The notes: generated by a model from the letters alone, not told the origin. 64,000 bases of DNA from Cotesia glomerata (GCF_020080835.1 NC_058166.1:19803043-19867042); one strand, 5' to 3'. Positions 41,421 to 56,780 are shown, counted from the first letter of the stretch. Program-made: numbers and translations.

Positions 41421-42317
41421 TTTATCTTTTTTTTGTATAGAGTTAGCAGCCATACCACAAATTTTTCCTAAATTTTCACATCGTACCGTGTTTAATGTTT
41501 TTTATTATCTCAAATACCCTATAAGCATAAAAGTGCTTGAGAAAAATTTAATTCACTTTACCAGATTACTGTTTTTTGTTTTAAATAAGTCCAGTGTTAA
41601 AAAAAGATAAAAAGTTTAATACTTCATGTATACAAAGTTGATTTTTTTAATCCGTCGTTTTATTGCTGTTGGAATAAAAATATTATTAAAATAATTACTT
41701 TGCTCGCTTAATGACCTTTACGCTCACAAAAAAGTGTGCTTTTTCAAATATAAACGGAATTGAAAACAACTCATCCAGTGCAATGCACACAGTTGTAATT
41801 TCTTTTATAAATAATAGTATTAATTAAATTGTCACTTAATTTAAAATATTATAAATTGTTATGATTTTTGAACTTTTATTAAAATTTTTCCTCAAGTAAT
41901 TAATTATCAGGTCAACAGTAGTAATTAAACTATATAATATTTGTTCATCAACACAATGACAACTGTTAAGCCACCTAATTAATTAATTTAAAATCTGATA
42001 AGATAAATTTACTTGTATATATTTTTATTTTACTGGGATTATTATAATTATTATTTTTTGGAACCTCAGATGAAAGTTCTAAGTCAAAAATATTCTTATT
42101 CGTCGAATACCCGGAAAGACGTAAAGCCAAAACTTTCATAGAAATAAACTTTATCTTATTTTTTGTATTTTTTACCTTATTATTATTTTTAATGATCTTA
42201 GTACGATAAATATGAAAATATACTTATATACATAAAGATACAAGATCCAAAGTAGAAAAGTTTGCTTTAAAATGTGTATCTTTGGCTAAGAAACTAGGAC
42301 AAACAGAAATAATGCAG

Positions 42318-42350
42318 TACTCGGTACTCGGTACTTTCGGTACTCGGTAG
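42318..42350. repeat. Tandem GTACTCG repeat
   Basis: Four units of GTACTCG/GTACTTTCG in tandem, with further GTAC-containing copies nearby (42371-42382). Confidence 0.8.
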
Positions 42351-45300
42351 GGTAACATAAACAGTATCAGGAGTACCAGTACTAACACCAACCAGGCTAG
42401 ATGTATTTAGCGACAAATGAAAAGGGACGCAGCAAGTTTACTAATAGACACACTATTTTACAAAGTTAAGTTATACACCTTGGAACTACCGTTCAATTCT
42501 ATCCTACTGTGTCTTCGACTATAGAGTCCCCAATTTCTAGAGCAAGAGAGATAAACTTTGCTCATTTACAGATTTAGTAAAGACGTTTACAAACTTTATA
42601 GTTTGTATAAACTATGTATTCAAATCATTACAATCTCACAATCTATTGTAAACGTTTACTTGTTGTATCGGATCAATATAATATTGATTTTAATAATTTT
42701 AAATCCTAAATTTTTAAACTTTGACTTTGCAAATTGTAAACTCGTTTCTAAAGTTCAATCCAAATATATATTTATTCGTTTGTATCTGTTACATTGTATA
42801 AACATGATAATAGTAATGTTTATATGTAAAAAAAAAATTACAGAAAAAGGTGGTAGAGATAAGCAGGTATAAGATATAAGAGATAAGAGACAAGAGATAA
42901 GGGCAATGGAGGTGACAAGGAGAGAATTTTAACTTATTTCCATGGAAATAGTATTTTCGACCGTTCACACTCGTTCACTCCCAGCTCTATTGCTTCAAGA
43001 GTAACTTCTCTACTCCTCTCTATTCTCTAGTGTATGTGTGTAAATGTATAACTTCCTATCCTACGTGGATGTATATAGAATAAGAAGCCTCTTGACTTAA
43101 TCTGCGATTCACATTCGAAGATCCAATGCATTTTTTGCAGGTAAAAAGCAAAAACAAAAAATAACCAAAATAACGGCATATCAGTATCCAGGTGCAATTT
43201 TATCCGTATTTCGTTTATACTTTTAAAGATTACGGAAAAAATAAATTTCAGTATTCATACTATTGTATGCCATCGTATGACGTGTGTATGTGTATATATG
43301 TATGTAAGGTAAGATTATCCACCGGATTGTCCGTTGGAGAAGATCGTAATCCCCGGAATTTGCTCGTTAGCTTTACGACTCTTACCATACGAGAAACGAG
43401 AAATGGCTATGCTTTAACACTATATACTACTTACACACCTATACATTTATCTATATACACACATCACAATATTTATGACATTGGTATTATTTCCTGAATC
43501 ACATCCTAAATAATTTTCCAGTATTTTTCACATGTTTATTAAGTTTTATTACACACACTATCATGTTTTATTACTATGAGAATTTTAATCTCTTTCAAAT
43601 TTTAATTATTTAGATTTTGATAATTTTTTTTATTTTCACTGTCTAGTAGTTTAAAACCTCTGTAGTACTTTATTTTGTTTTTTCATGTCTTTAATACATG
43701 CTATATAAACACATGTTTATATGTGTATATCCAGCTACTGGCGGCAATTGTAATTACTATTGCTGTTTTTTTTTTTTTTTATTTTTTTTTTTTTTTTTAT
43801 TTTGTTTTATCATCATTTTCTATTTGGTGAATACCAAATCCAGACTCAACATGTTCTGACTCACTGAATGCGTGACTACATTTGACACGGTTAAAAAATA
43901 AAATAGAAAAAAGCATGCAAGCGATTTTCCACACGGTTTGAGATTCATAACGCGCTTCGTACACATTGGACATTGCGTCATGTTCATTGGACCATCCGAC
44001 CAGTGTAGAGATAGTCCGGATAAATCTGCGTCTTTTTTATACTTTTTTATCATCTATCTTCTATTCAATGCACTCAGTGATGCTGTGCCACAGTAGTGTA
44101 CTTATTTCTTCTGCTATTTTATTTCTCTAGTATTTATATACTACTTTAGATTTATATACATATAAAATTTTTAGTATTTTTTTTATCCCTTAATTTTTTC
44201 CACTAGTCTATATAACACTAGCTAAAAGTTTAGGTGTTGATCTATGTTATATAAGTATCAGAAGATGATAGATTGGACCGTTGGGCTAATAGATTAACGT
44301 TCGTCACTTATCGGCGGTTCATCGTCTAAAGTTATCTACTGACGTACTTTGTGAAAGTATAGGTATATACAAATTAGAATCGGGGTATATATGTAATAAA
44401 TAGAAAATTACAAAAAAAGAGAAAGATGAAAAAGTTTTAGTATATATATATATATATGAGTCGTTAGTTTATTGGGAAAAGGATTTTAAGTCCCAAGCGA
44501 TCTTCCGGTTGGACGATGAAACGCACGGGATCCATTACTCATGCTGCGTCGAGACAGTAACGAGTAACGCTGCGGGTAATTAACCCCGGTACAAACACCT
44601 ACGTACAATCACAAGAGACCCGTACCGTATTATACCATATTATACCACTACTCAACTGCTGCTGTTGCTGCTATTCTCCAACCAACTTGAATTCAAGATT
44701 CAAGACACATAACACCAGCTACGCTTGTAATTGCTATTTTCAAAAGTACACCTGGTCACTGAGATATAAATCTTATCATTTACACCCGATAATACAATTC
44801 TTAATATCAATAATATTGATAATGATAATAATAAATAGTAACAGCTCAGGATTAAAAAAAATATTATTTTTATATGTAGAAATTAAAATTTTCATTCATT
44901 TTTCGGCTCATGAGTTTTTATCATTGTCATATCCGCGACGTTTCATTTTCCATTTATGCTGTATATATGACGTACGTAGTATTTTTCACCCTTTGTGTCA
45001 AGAATTTCATATTTACAGAAACACTCATAGGTACTATATAAAAATAATAGTATCCTCTTTTACTTTACTTGGTACATCAAGAAATTCCTACAATATATTT
45101 ATTAATAATAAAAAATTATTTTGTTTAAAAAAACTTTTAACGAAAAATAAATAAATAAAATATTTCATAATTAAAAAATTTATTACAAGCAAAAAATAAA
45201 AATTAAAGTCAATATGTCTGAGTAATAATTCAAAGTAATAGAAAAATAATTGCACTACCCGCATAATTGGTACTATATATAAATGTGGACGATGTGGAAT

Positions 45301-48300
45301 ACCAATTCGGACATATTTATTTTTTCATCGAGAAGCTTGATAAACGATGAGAAAGCTAAAATACTATCTTCAATTATCTATACTCTTGCTAAACACAAGT
45401 AGCAATTGTCGGTTTACTGTAATTATTATTTACACGTGTAATTAGAGAGTAATTGAGAATGCAGGAGGTAAAAAATAATAATAATAATGTTAGGTCGATG
45501 TTTCTATATACATATATGTTTTCTCACATAAACGATTAATAAATAATATAAATTGATTAATAAATAATAAAAAGGTAAACTGAAAATTAAAAGTATTACA
45601 GAGAAATAACTATTTATATATAAATAAATAAGTAAATGAATTTGTATCGTACAGCAACCTGTACGGTTGACAGGATAATCGCGATGATCTGGGTGCTTAC
45701 AATAAAGCCGCATTCTATCCTTGTTCATGCGGTATATATAATACACCAGTACTACACATATATTTATATAATAGTATACGAATTCACTATACATATTTAT
45801 TCTGTATATTTTGCTGTTAGTGTTATATTGCACAATTAACAAATAACAGTTTAAACGTGAAATGTGAGAAGGTGTGTGTTGGTTAGTCGTTGTAGCTGCT
45901 AGAGCCTGTTAAATTGTTAAGTTGTCAAGAAATGTCGGTGTTTTATTGTGATTCTTATTTTTTATTAAAAAATTATTATATAAACGATAAGTTATCAACA
46001 GATTATCTAATATTTTCATTGCTAAAAACTTATTCTGCATAAAAAAAATTTCTTTAATAAATAACTTTCATAAAAAAATAAAGTTGTGTTTTTTTTTCCC
46101 CAAGTATCAATCGATCGATTTTGAAATTGGCCGGATAGGATGGGGATTTAAAGTTGTAAATGATGTATTTGTCTCAGACCGTATGCCCCGGATAGAGAGA
46201 CGTAATGTGGTAGAAAGTGATGCTTCTATTGGAATAAGTCGAAAGAAGGATAAGAAAGTAGAAAGAGCGAATAAGAAAAAAGTATGCAAGTGAACGAATG
46301 AAAGACTGAGGTAGAAATACTTTACTAAAATTGCTTATTCAACTTTTATTATTAATTTTTAATTTCGAAACGATCGTTTCTTTGGATATCGTCTGAATTA
46401 TTGGTTCACCAGTCTTGATTTCTATGCATTATTCAATGTGATGCGCATAAAAAATGGCTGAGTAATGATTTAATTGGTTATAATTTAAATAGCTATTATT
46501 AGATATATATCATTAAATTCATGAAAATTTAATCTGTATTCGTTAACAATATATTTATAATATATGATATCTGATGACTTGAACATAAGATGAAAATGTA
46601 AGCTGCTCTTGTTAAAGTGAAATCGGAGACAGAGCATCCGGTATGGTTTATAAGGTTCCATGGTATATAAGGATGCTAGCCTGGTATTTATATTGGTATA
46701 TGTATATATAAAATAAATTTAATATACGTTGTATTGTGGTATATTTACAAAAAGACGTAGGAATGTTAAAGGAGTAACGTGTGGGCGTAGTGAAGCCGCC
46801 CTGGAGCATGTAGTAGAGTACAAGTGTTCTATAAGTGTACTGTATTTATATGTATGTATATGCTGTTGTTGCCTGTGGGCCCTGCTCAGACATTGTCGGA
46901 GAGAGACATTGCATTGAGGTTAAATAGCTGAACCCCGGGGACCTACAGGTCAAATGCCTAAATTGCCGCGTCACAGTCCGTAAAACAGGACAGACTAACC
47001 GTTTATCCGACCGTGGTATTAAAACTCTAAACCCTAGGAACAATAAGTCTAATAAAATTGTAAAATAAACATTACTTTTTATATATATATATATATTGAT
47101 TTATCTTTTTCGCACTGTGATATACTAAAAAACAACTCACGTACCGTGGTTCTCTTTTCTCTAACGGCCTCCATTTTCCACTCAAGAAAAGACACGACAT
47201 TAAATGAAAAAGCTAAATTGAAGAAAAATGGATAAAAGCTTGAAAAACGAAATAATAATTTTATCTTTATCGTTGATCTGTCGTTTATTGTCTTTTGCTG
47301 CAATACGTTCTATATATAAATGTACCCTGCAGGCTTTTACGTTGGGTCCTTGTTATAGTTTTATTCCTTAGAGAATAAACTCGCGTGTCGGATAAATTAG
47401 CCGTAAGATTGACACTAACGTCGAGCAAGTGAATGTCAAGATTCTAGATTTGCTGTGGTACCATGGAATGGTACTACTTCTAAAAGAAAAATATACAACT
47501 ATCAACTAATCAAGTATTTTTTTCTTACGGATTTACTATTTTTCTTTATCTTTTCCTCTTTTCTTTCTTGAGCTTATTTTTTTTTTTCTTCAATGTTGTA
47601 AGAATCAGTCATTTATTCTTAAACAATCAATAAAAAAACTAGACAGCTTTACGCTATTTATAACTAATTTTATCATTTTATCAAATTGTACATGAATTGT
47701 ATACATATTTTTTTGTAGGTGTCGGCTGACGAGGTTTTTTAATAATTGACAGGCGATTTAACTTAACGTTATGCACGTAACTCACCAGCGTAACCTTCTC
47801 TTATTTTAATATGAATTTATGATGTTATAAGGGTAAGAGCTTTTTTATAATAACTTTAACCCATTTTCGTATCTTTGTATACCTCAACAATATTTTTATT
47901 AAATTTATCGGAGCTAGGCTATTATAAATTATCGATTAGATTATTCAGAAAACTCTGCCAAGTCATCATTAATCGTACACTTTATAAGATTTTCTCTGGT
48001 TCCGCTACAGCTCTACTCAATGGTACGTGTCTTAACTTTTAAGTGACTTTCAAGTAATACGCATATACAATCGATTCTGGCTTATTAATTGAGATAACTT
48101 ATATATTGAAACAACATCAAGCTAGAATAATTTATAAATTATATTTCGGAATGTTTTAATAAAACCATCAGATAAATATTTTAAATTTTTTTAGCAGACA
48201 ATAAATTAAGTATTAAATTTCAATCAATTTTATTGAGTTGTATTTGTTAATAAAGAATGTCTAGTCAATGAAATTTTAAATTGAGAATTCAACGGCTGGA

Positions 48301-48933
48301 TTTTTGTGCTCAGTAATCGAGTGTACATTGGACAGTATAGAATAGAAGTTGTCAAGAGGAAAGTAAATAAGAATAAAAAAATTATCATGATCGATCGAAG
48401 GACAAGTTGTACACAGTAGATAGAAATAAATAAATATAAAAGACTATTTATTTTCTCAACAGTTTACATTTTCACAATTGTCCAGAGCTTAATTGTATTG
48501 AACTTATTACTATATAGATGAGTGTATTATTTATTTTTTATTGTTATAAGTAAAGGTGAAGAATGTTTATCCGTATTATTGTAAAACAACTAATAAAATT
48601 CTCGAATTAATTAAATATTTATAAAAATAAATGATTCATTGGCTATTGTTATTATTTTTGGAATAATGTTTCCTCTGATTGTAAGGACAGAATCAAATAT
48701 CAATTATTATAACGTGGAATACTTAAAATTATTAAAAAAAAAAAAAACTTTTATTCCATCGAAAAATGTTATCGCAACGGAAAATGTGTTATATTCTACA
48801 CGATAATAGTTGTTCCTCGTATCGAATTAGTATTGGGTTGTATTGAGGCTTATTACACGTGTACTTTAGTACTATATATGTATGAAATAGTATTCGCGTG
48901 GTTGGAATATTATATATCGAGAAATATAAGCTT

Positions 48934-48938
<5 letters not shown>

Positions 48939-48966
<28 letters not shown>
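48939..48966. repeat. (GA)n microsatellite
   Basis: About 13 GA units. Confidence 0.95.
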
Positions 48967-48968
<2 letters not shown>

Positions 48969-49106
48969 AAAAGAAATAAAGTAAATGGATATAGGCAGAG
49001 AAAGAGTAAAGGAAAAGGATCGAAAGGGCAGTACCCGTAAGACGAGAAATCGATTCCGTTGCAGCTTGCACGAAAAATCGTATAAGTCTGATTTATCCTG
49101 TACGAT

Positions 49107-49137
49107 AAAGTATGTATGTATGTATGTACGTATGTAT
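49107..49137. repeat. (GTAT)n microsatellite
   Basis: About seven tetranucleotide units with one C substitution. Confidence 0.9.
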
Positions 49138-50235
49138 ACTCTGTAAGTATTACTTCCATTGCACCATTCTCGTTTTATTTATGGTATGAATACAAATTCT
49201 TAGTTTGCTACTAAATATATTCAATCGTTTATTGATTTAAATAATTTAAATAAATACGGATTACATTTTATTTAATATCACATGGGTATTCATTTTATAA
49301 TTAGTAAATTTATTTTATGATTAACACTCAAAAAATATTCAACTGAATCTTGTTAACTGTGCAGACAAATTTAAAATAATAATAAAAAAGAAAATATCAA
49401 CAATATTTATTGAGAATGTATATAATTATAATTATAATTATAATAGTTACTGAAATGAACACAAACAATTCTCATAAAGTAACCAAGTTTATTATGAATA
49501 TGAAACCCGTTGCAAATGAATATATGTAGTAACAAATTAAAGATTCATACACGGTACATACATGTATACTGATGATTAAGTGCAGGTCACTTTGTAATTA
49601 CGGTGTATATTCATGTATTATTGACTTAACTTAATTGTAAAGTAATCTTCCTATTCACAAACCTCAAGATTAATTAATGCCATCCATCTACCTATATATA
49701 TTCTCTACACTTTCCTATTCTCCAATGACAATTTAATAGTCTCTCTATAAGATCTTATGTATGTATTATTATATATTTGTATGTGTCCTCAGTATAACGT
49801 TAACTTTAGTACATAGTGAGTTATAGCAGGAGTCAGATAAAACAAATCGATGAATTTGAAACACCATGTAATGTATACATATATTGATATTATTATTATT
49901 ATTATTATGTAAAGATTCATTGAATGGAATGTTAGATGATCAACAAGTTGAGAATGTTTGCAATGCGACCAGTTTATTCAATCGTATATCATCGACCGTT
50001 TTCTCAATGCACTTGTCGTGTTTTACTTTTTACTTATTTTATTCACTAAAAACCCTTTTTACTATCAACTATTTCTTTTAATTCTTATTTTAAACAGTCC
50101 ATTACGTTAAAAACTATATCAACTGAAATATTTATACACCCCTATTTACGATGTTTAATAATTAATAATAATATTAATAGCAAAGGCTATAAAAATTATT
50201 TTAGGACACTAGTAGTAGACAATATGTTATATTCT

Positions 50236-50236
50236 T

Positions 50237-50267
<31 letters not shown>

Positions 50268-50277
50268 ATGATGGTGA
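50236..50277. repeat. (CTG)n(ATG)n compound microsatellite
   Basis: Four CTG units followed by about nine ATG units. Confidence 0.9.
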
Positions 50278-50806
50278 TAATAATAAATCAACATGATGTA
50301 TCAAGAGAGTACCTGAATAATCTAATTCCCAATGACAGCCTCTACTAATCTCTATCGTACATAATTTTGATTTATAATTACGGCCACGTCAATCATTAAT
50401 CCATCGTATCATCAACTATTAATGGAAAATTTGTTCCTCTATTCTCACCCTGTATCCACATTATCACTTTATTATTGTTTTGCGTCAATGTTACGGAACA
50501 ATTTATAATATTACAAAAATGTAATGATAAAATATGTATTTATTTTTTCTTTTCTCTTATGACTACCAACCTCTAGATCAACCACTGTCTGGATTATTTT
50601 TACATACCATATGTTTATAAAATGATACTGTGCAGATAACAGAGGAGCATACTTCATATTACGAATATGTATATATAGATATACGTATATTTTCTTATAG
50701 GTAGAAATAATAATTCACGCGACCACATCTCCATGGTAATCGGTTTCTTGCTCTTATTCCTTAACTGCTCCCTTAAACTCATTCACACACCCAAATGTGA
50801 TTTTAC

Positions 50807-50808
<2 letters not shown>

Positions 50809-50862
<54 letters not shown>
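50809..50862. repeat. (TA)n microsatellite
   Basis: About 26 TA units, the longest dinucleotide run in the window. Confidence 0.95.
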
Positions 50863-50865
<3 letters not shown>

Positions 50866-51802
50866 TGTAGAAATCAAGTCTAGCCACTCGGTATCCGTAT
50901 ACGTATCGCGCCAAGTAATAATTCAAATTAGATTTTCGCTTCTCTGCATCTCTTCATCTCTGTCTGATTCTCTACCTTCTTTTTACTTCTTCCATTATCG
51001 TCAAAAACACACACGGATTTTTTTTACCCCACAGTCTCTCCATTTACCGGAAAACTATAATTTTCTATCCTTCTCACAGTCGAGCATACCAAAAAAATTA
51101 GACAACATATATATAAATATTGCACGTTCAAATAAAATGTCTCTTTTTACTCTTTTTTTTTTGTTGTTGAAATTTATGTGGCATTTTATATCGATTACTC
51201 TTACGAGTTATTTTTATTTATTTCAAATTCACTATGATAAATGAAAACATTGATTTTCGATAATGAAAAAATTATTTATGCTAAATATTGATTTCGAGTA
51301 CATCTTCCACAAATGAAAATTTTTTTCCATGTAAATATGAGTTGTATAAATTCAAATTTAAGAATAAAAAAAATTGAATGGTAAAAATAGAAGACATTAC
51401 TGTTAAGTGCTAAAAAAAAAAAAAAATGGTATTATATTAAGGAACATGAAAATTAAGTTATAATGGCCTACAGGAGTAATTTATAATAATAGAGAACTTA
51501 AAAAAAAAAAAAAAAAAAAAAAAATTGGAAATTACCTCTAATCACAATTTACCATAAAACTATACGATAAATCTGGAACATAAACGGTTTACTTGTTCGC
51601 CATCATGAATGATTACCAATGAGTTTAGATAGAACGATCGATTCGGTGATAAGAGACGCTCTGGGCTCTCGTCTTTAATCTCTTGACTTTTTATTCTTAT
51701 CCTCTCCCCTTATATTATAACTCTAGTCTTGCTTGGTTCTTGCTTCTTGGTTTATGCTGGCTTGATATTTCCTTAAAATTATGGGGTCTCTGCTCACACC
51801 CC

Positions 51803-51848
51803 CAGTCATCCAGTCATCCATTCATCCATTCATCCATTCATTCATCCA
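51803..51848. repeat. Tandem CATCCATT repeat
   Basis: Units of CATCCAGT then CATCCATT repeated about five times. Confidence 0.85.
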
Positions 51849-53402
51849 AGCAATAAATCCAATCTAGTAAAGTTTCAACCGTTTCGGCTTAACAATCGGT
51901 ACTTTGACTATTACCATGCAAACGTAAAACCAAAACCTCATCAGTCTCGTCACCAAACTGGCATTACGAGTTAGTCAAAATTTATTTATACACATATATA
52001 ATTAAACTTTTTTTTTGTAGATCAATTAAATTTATTCAAATATATTTATGATTAATGACTAATAGCATTGAAAAATATATGTATACAATGTATACAAGTA
52101 TAGTAAAGAGGCACGTCCGGGTCATAAGTTAAGAAAGTTTGCAGCGGCGACCTAAAGATATAATATATAACTGTATAACTTTATTCGTAAAATTACGGGC
52201 AACTTAAAAGCACCGTCTGCTTGGTTCTTTAGCTCATCGTAATACTAGATATATATACTAGATAGCGTATTCCAGTTTATATATGTATATTGCTTTGGTT
52301 TGCTTTGCTTTGCCTTACCTGTACAACTACAGTGGTGTTGGTACTTTTTTTTCCCGAGGATATCTTTTTATTTTCATTTTTCGTTTTTCTTTTCTCCTTA
52401 CTTTCTTGCTCTTAAAACTAATTCAACCCCTTTTAAATAATTACCGTAAACTTTTCTAAAAAATATTCTTTTCTGGTTGATTAAATGACTCTTTATATAC
52501 TTGTAGGACTTATCAGGATATTCAAAATCGTTTAAATTAATAAAAGTATAAGTGTACATATATAATATATAACTGTAAAGAGTATGTATTATTATAGTAT
52601 GTATAGTATTATAGATGTATACAGAGGGAGAATAATATGCATAGACACGCAAAATGGTTAATTATTGTCCGACGATTGGTATGGTCCAATTTCCTTGCTG
52701 TGATGAGTATGGAAATTGATTTTACGATCAATTTTACCTTTTCATTACACAGACTTTTGAATTTTCCTTTTATAGGCGATATTAAAAATTCATTATTCTT
52801 TTTTTTTTCTTTTTCAAATAGTTAAATTTCATTTTTTACGTTGCTCATACAAATACGTGTTACGTAAAAAAAAAAAAATATAATAATTGTAATAATAATT
52901 AAGTTAATAAACAGAATAAATTTTTTTAAATTCATGAATTTAATTATTTCACAAAAATAGTTAGCAAGTTTTAATAGAGTATTATGTTCATGTAAATTTA
53001 TTTAAATTCAAATTGATTAAATGAAAAAGATAAAGTAAGAAAATTATTATTTTAAATTTTGGATGGAAAAAGCGTTAATGGGGTGAATTTATATAAATTA
53101 CACCTATTTATAATATTTATTCTGTAGTGTTCATTAATAGTTGCTTACTACATAAATAATAGTGTATAGGAATTAAAAACATATATACAATTAAACGTAT
53201 TGTATGTATATTGTTGGCAACCACCTCTCGTACTACACTTTATCACATCACAGGGTGCTTTTTGGATCAAGACCAGAATTTTTTAATTAATTATATTATT
53301 ACAAGTCCTTGATTTACTTTAGAGTTTTTAAATCAACTTTTGATAATTAATAACTATTTTTTAATATCTTGAAATTATATAATGTAAACATTGAAAAAAA
53401 AA

Positions 53403-53580
53403 TTAACTTGATTCAAGAGAAAAATTCTTGAACCAAGAATATACTTTTGAAGAGGATAATTGTCTTGAATTAAAACGGAAAATTTTTGAATCAAGTAAAA
53501 TTTCCTTAAATCAAGAATTTTTCCACTCAAATCAAGACTATAAAGTTTTTCAAAATTATATACTTGATTCAAGAACATTT
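53403..53580. repeat. Cluster of CTTGATTCAAG-type palindromic motifs
   Basis: Within about 180 bases the near-palindrome CTTGATTCAAG and close variants (CTTGAACCAAG, CTTGAATTAA, TTGAATCAAG, AAATCAAGA) occur at least six times, on both strands, at irregular spacing. This looks like a decayed repeat element and not a simple satellite. Confidence 0.6.
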
Positions 53581-56500
53581 TTTTTTCTGTGTACATATAT
53601 GGTATTCATTTGATTTACGGTTGACATGTTTGCTTGTTTACTGTGTTTACTTGTATTTTCTCAAATATCAAGTTTAACTCTCAACTATATAGAAATGTAT
53701 TTTTGCTTTGATGCTTTATAGCATATATTTATATTTCTTTTTTTTTTTTTTTTTTTTTTCAATTTTATTATTTAAATTTGTTTCTCTGTAATAAATAAAA
53801 CTTTAATAAAAACCATCGTTACTGTTATAAATGTTATATTTTTGAGACCAGTAAATCCGATAAAATATATTTTGTGACAACGGATGTATCCGTTATATAA
53901 GTAATTTGACAGGTGATATGACAGACATAGAGTTGATATTCCAATTCGTATACTGACTAACACTAATACTATTGGTTTATATAACAACAACAACAGTAAC
54001 AAAATACTGTGATTTCACAGTTGAACATAGATATAATAATACTGTGTAAACTGTATAGTGTAGATACAGTCTAGGGTATGTATAGGCATCGGGATATATT
54101 AAACTCAGTAACTCGGTTCTCGCTATGGTTACTCGGCATATGAATGCATTCGTATATTTTGACAGACGAGGCTTTATCAACGATGACAAAACGCGCGCGT
54201 TCATCTTGCACGAATGATAACGTTATATCCGGTGGCACTGCACTGCGTTGCACTGTACTGCAAGGTATACATAAATATATCTACATGTTTGTATACTATA
54301 CTGTATGCGTACGTCACTCTTTAGTACAACCTACATACATACAAATACGTTTACTATGTTGTGTTACCATGACACTATGACGGTGAGTTAGCTACATCTA
54401 TGTATATATGTATACATACGTATAATGTTGCGTTGGAGTACATACCTATATAGGAATATATAATATCTGAGGAACTGTGCGACTGTACGGTTATTATTAC
54501 GCCCGTTGGCGTCTGTTATATTATGTGTTAGTCTGTCATGGAAAATATACTGAAATAATATTAGTGGTTGTTTGAGATTCACAAAAGGTCTACAGAGCTA
54601 CATACTACTGTATGGCTTAAATACAACCTTCAAAATCTCTCAACCTTTCAGGTTGATTAGATTATCTCTTTTATTCTTCAAAATTTCTCGACATTCATAT
54701 AATTAATTATTATATCCTGAAGCTTGTCATCGAAACTGACAATGTTTTATTATAATTATTTTTTTTTTGATAACTATTTTAGTAATACTCGGCGATATCT
54801 GGTAGATGGGTAAACAGGTGGATAGTTTAAATCATAAATTAAAAGTTTGTCAGTAGGCTGGATTCTTTTTCTTCATTTTATTTTCTTTTATTTCATTCTC
54901 AGTGCTTCTGCGACGAAACAGATCGTTAATCCATCGTGTCACAGTCCGTGGAATAATTTTACAAAGTTAACTTTATATATATATATTAAACCTTGGTACC
55001 AAGACGTACGCTGTTCTTCATTACACTCAAATATATAGTCACTCTTGGAAAAACTAAAATCATATTTTATTCAGCTCATACACTTTCAGTGACTATTCCT
55101 GTCATTTTTTTCTTTGTGCCTCAGTATTAAAACTTTAGATAAAGAATAAAGAAAAAAATATATTGTACAAAGGAACAAGGAAAATATTCTACAAAGATAA
55201 TATTCCTCGACGGAAAGCACTACCGTACAAGGACACTTGTCCTTTTATGTCTGTCTTGAGATTTTTTTAATTTATTTCAAAAAATAAAGAAGAAAAAAAG
55301 TAACCCTTGCGATCAATCTAAAAAAATTTTTTACCCAACAACAACTTTATTTTAGCATCAGCCGTGAACCAGCAAATTGTTAACAACCAGGATAACCCAA
55401 TAAAACTTTAACATTTTCAATCGTACAGCTGAATTATGCAGTAGCAACTTTACTTGAAAAGAAACCCCCTGTGAGGGAGTGAAGAGTGATGTAATGATTT
55501 TATTTATCATAAAATTCCATTTCTACATATTTTCAATAAAAAATTTATGCTACCAAATACTTAATGCATCCAGTAAAAATATAGAAAAAATATGTTGAGC
55601 TTTGAATAGAATTATAATAATTTTTTTTCTTCTAATCTTATTAAATCAATTCTTATGAATATTTTATAGAATAAAATTATTTATCAAAGGAGGTAATAAA
55701 GTATGAGAATAAAATATAATAATTGATGGTTGACGGAACAAATTAAAAGTTTCAAATAATTCAAGTTGAGAAAAGTGATCGATCATATTTTATCCAGTGT
55801 TAAATATATATATATATATATGTTGAAGATAATATTTCTCAAGGAAGATAGAAGATATTGAATACTCAGCATCAAAGACGACTGCTCTAAGCCGGGCTTT
55901 AGACCTTTAGGTCTAAAGACCAACAGCAATCACTAATAATAAGTCAAAGGAATCAATCAGATTATTATTATTTTATTGAAGAAATTTTCCGAGAGTTAGT
56001 TATTATAATTTAATCGATATTTGATAGATTATTTATTTAAATGACCGCTATATATGACAATATATAACTTTGAGAGCGTAAAAGTATTTGTCTTATTGTC
56101 TTATTGTATAATGGTGGATAAAGCTTTACGTGAGGCGTAGAAGAGCGGGAGATTATGTTATAGATGAAATAAAGAATGATAAAGACGGAAGATACGAGAG
56201 AGATGGAAGATGGAAGATGGAGAACAGCAATGTCATAAGCAATGTTATTTGCCGGTTCGTCGAGCCACCGATCTGAACTAAACGCGTTCAGAGCATCTGA
56301 GTGATCGTGACTAGAAAGCTCTTTGGGAATGACGTTCCATAACGGTTTATACGCGACACGTGTGCTCAAGTGTTGGGAATAGACTTTAGTGTTTGAGGAA
56401 GAAGAGAATCAGATAGAGGCATGGGAAAACAAAAAAAGAATAAGAGAGGGAAAGAGAAAGAAAAAAAAAAAAAAAAAGATTTTAAGGAAATTAAAGAGAG

Positions 56501-56743
56501 AAAGAGAATAGGCAATGGAAAAAAAAAAATCAAAAAAAGCAAAAAGGGATGATGAAGAAAAGCTTCAAGATAAACGGTTAAAGGGCGAGAGGAATGAAGG
56601 GGGTAAAAGAGGTGAAAAGGGAAGAAAGAACACGGTCACGTTAAAAGGCCAAGGGAAACCTAAACCCACGCTCTACTCTGAATTACGCGGTACTTAAATC
56701 CATCTGTGAACACGAGATCTGCATACCACCACTTTGCTACTTG

Positions 56744-56780
56744 GGTACTTTGGTACTTTGATACTTTGATACTTTGGTAC
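56744..56780. repeat. Tandem GTACTTTG repeat
   Basis: Four units of (G/A)TACTTTG(G/A). Confidence 0.85.

Noticed and set aside
43820..44053. Minus-strand frame with a CPMC-like pair of cysteines
   Set aside because: Single CxxC without partner residues, ending in low-complexity sequence; no splice sites linking it to the cadherin.
56515..56697. Lys/Glu/Gly-rich 60-codon open frame
   Set aside because: It lies in a purine-rich low-complexity stretch, which generates such frames by composition alone.
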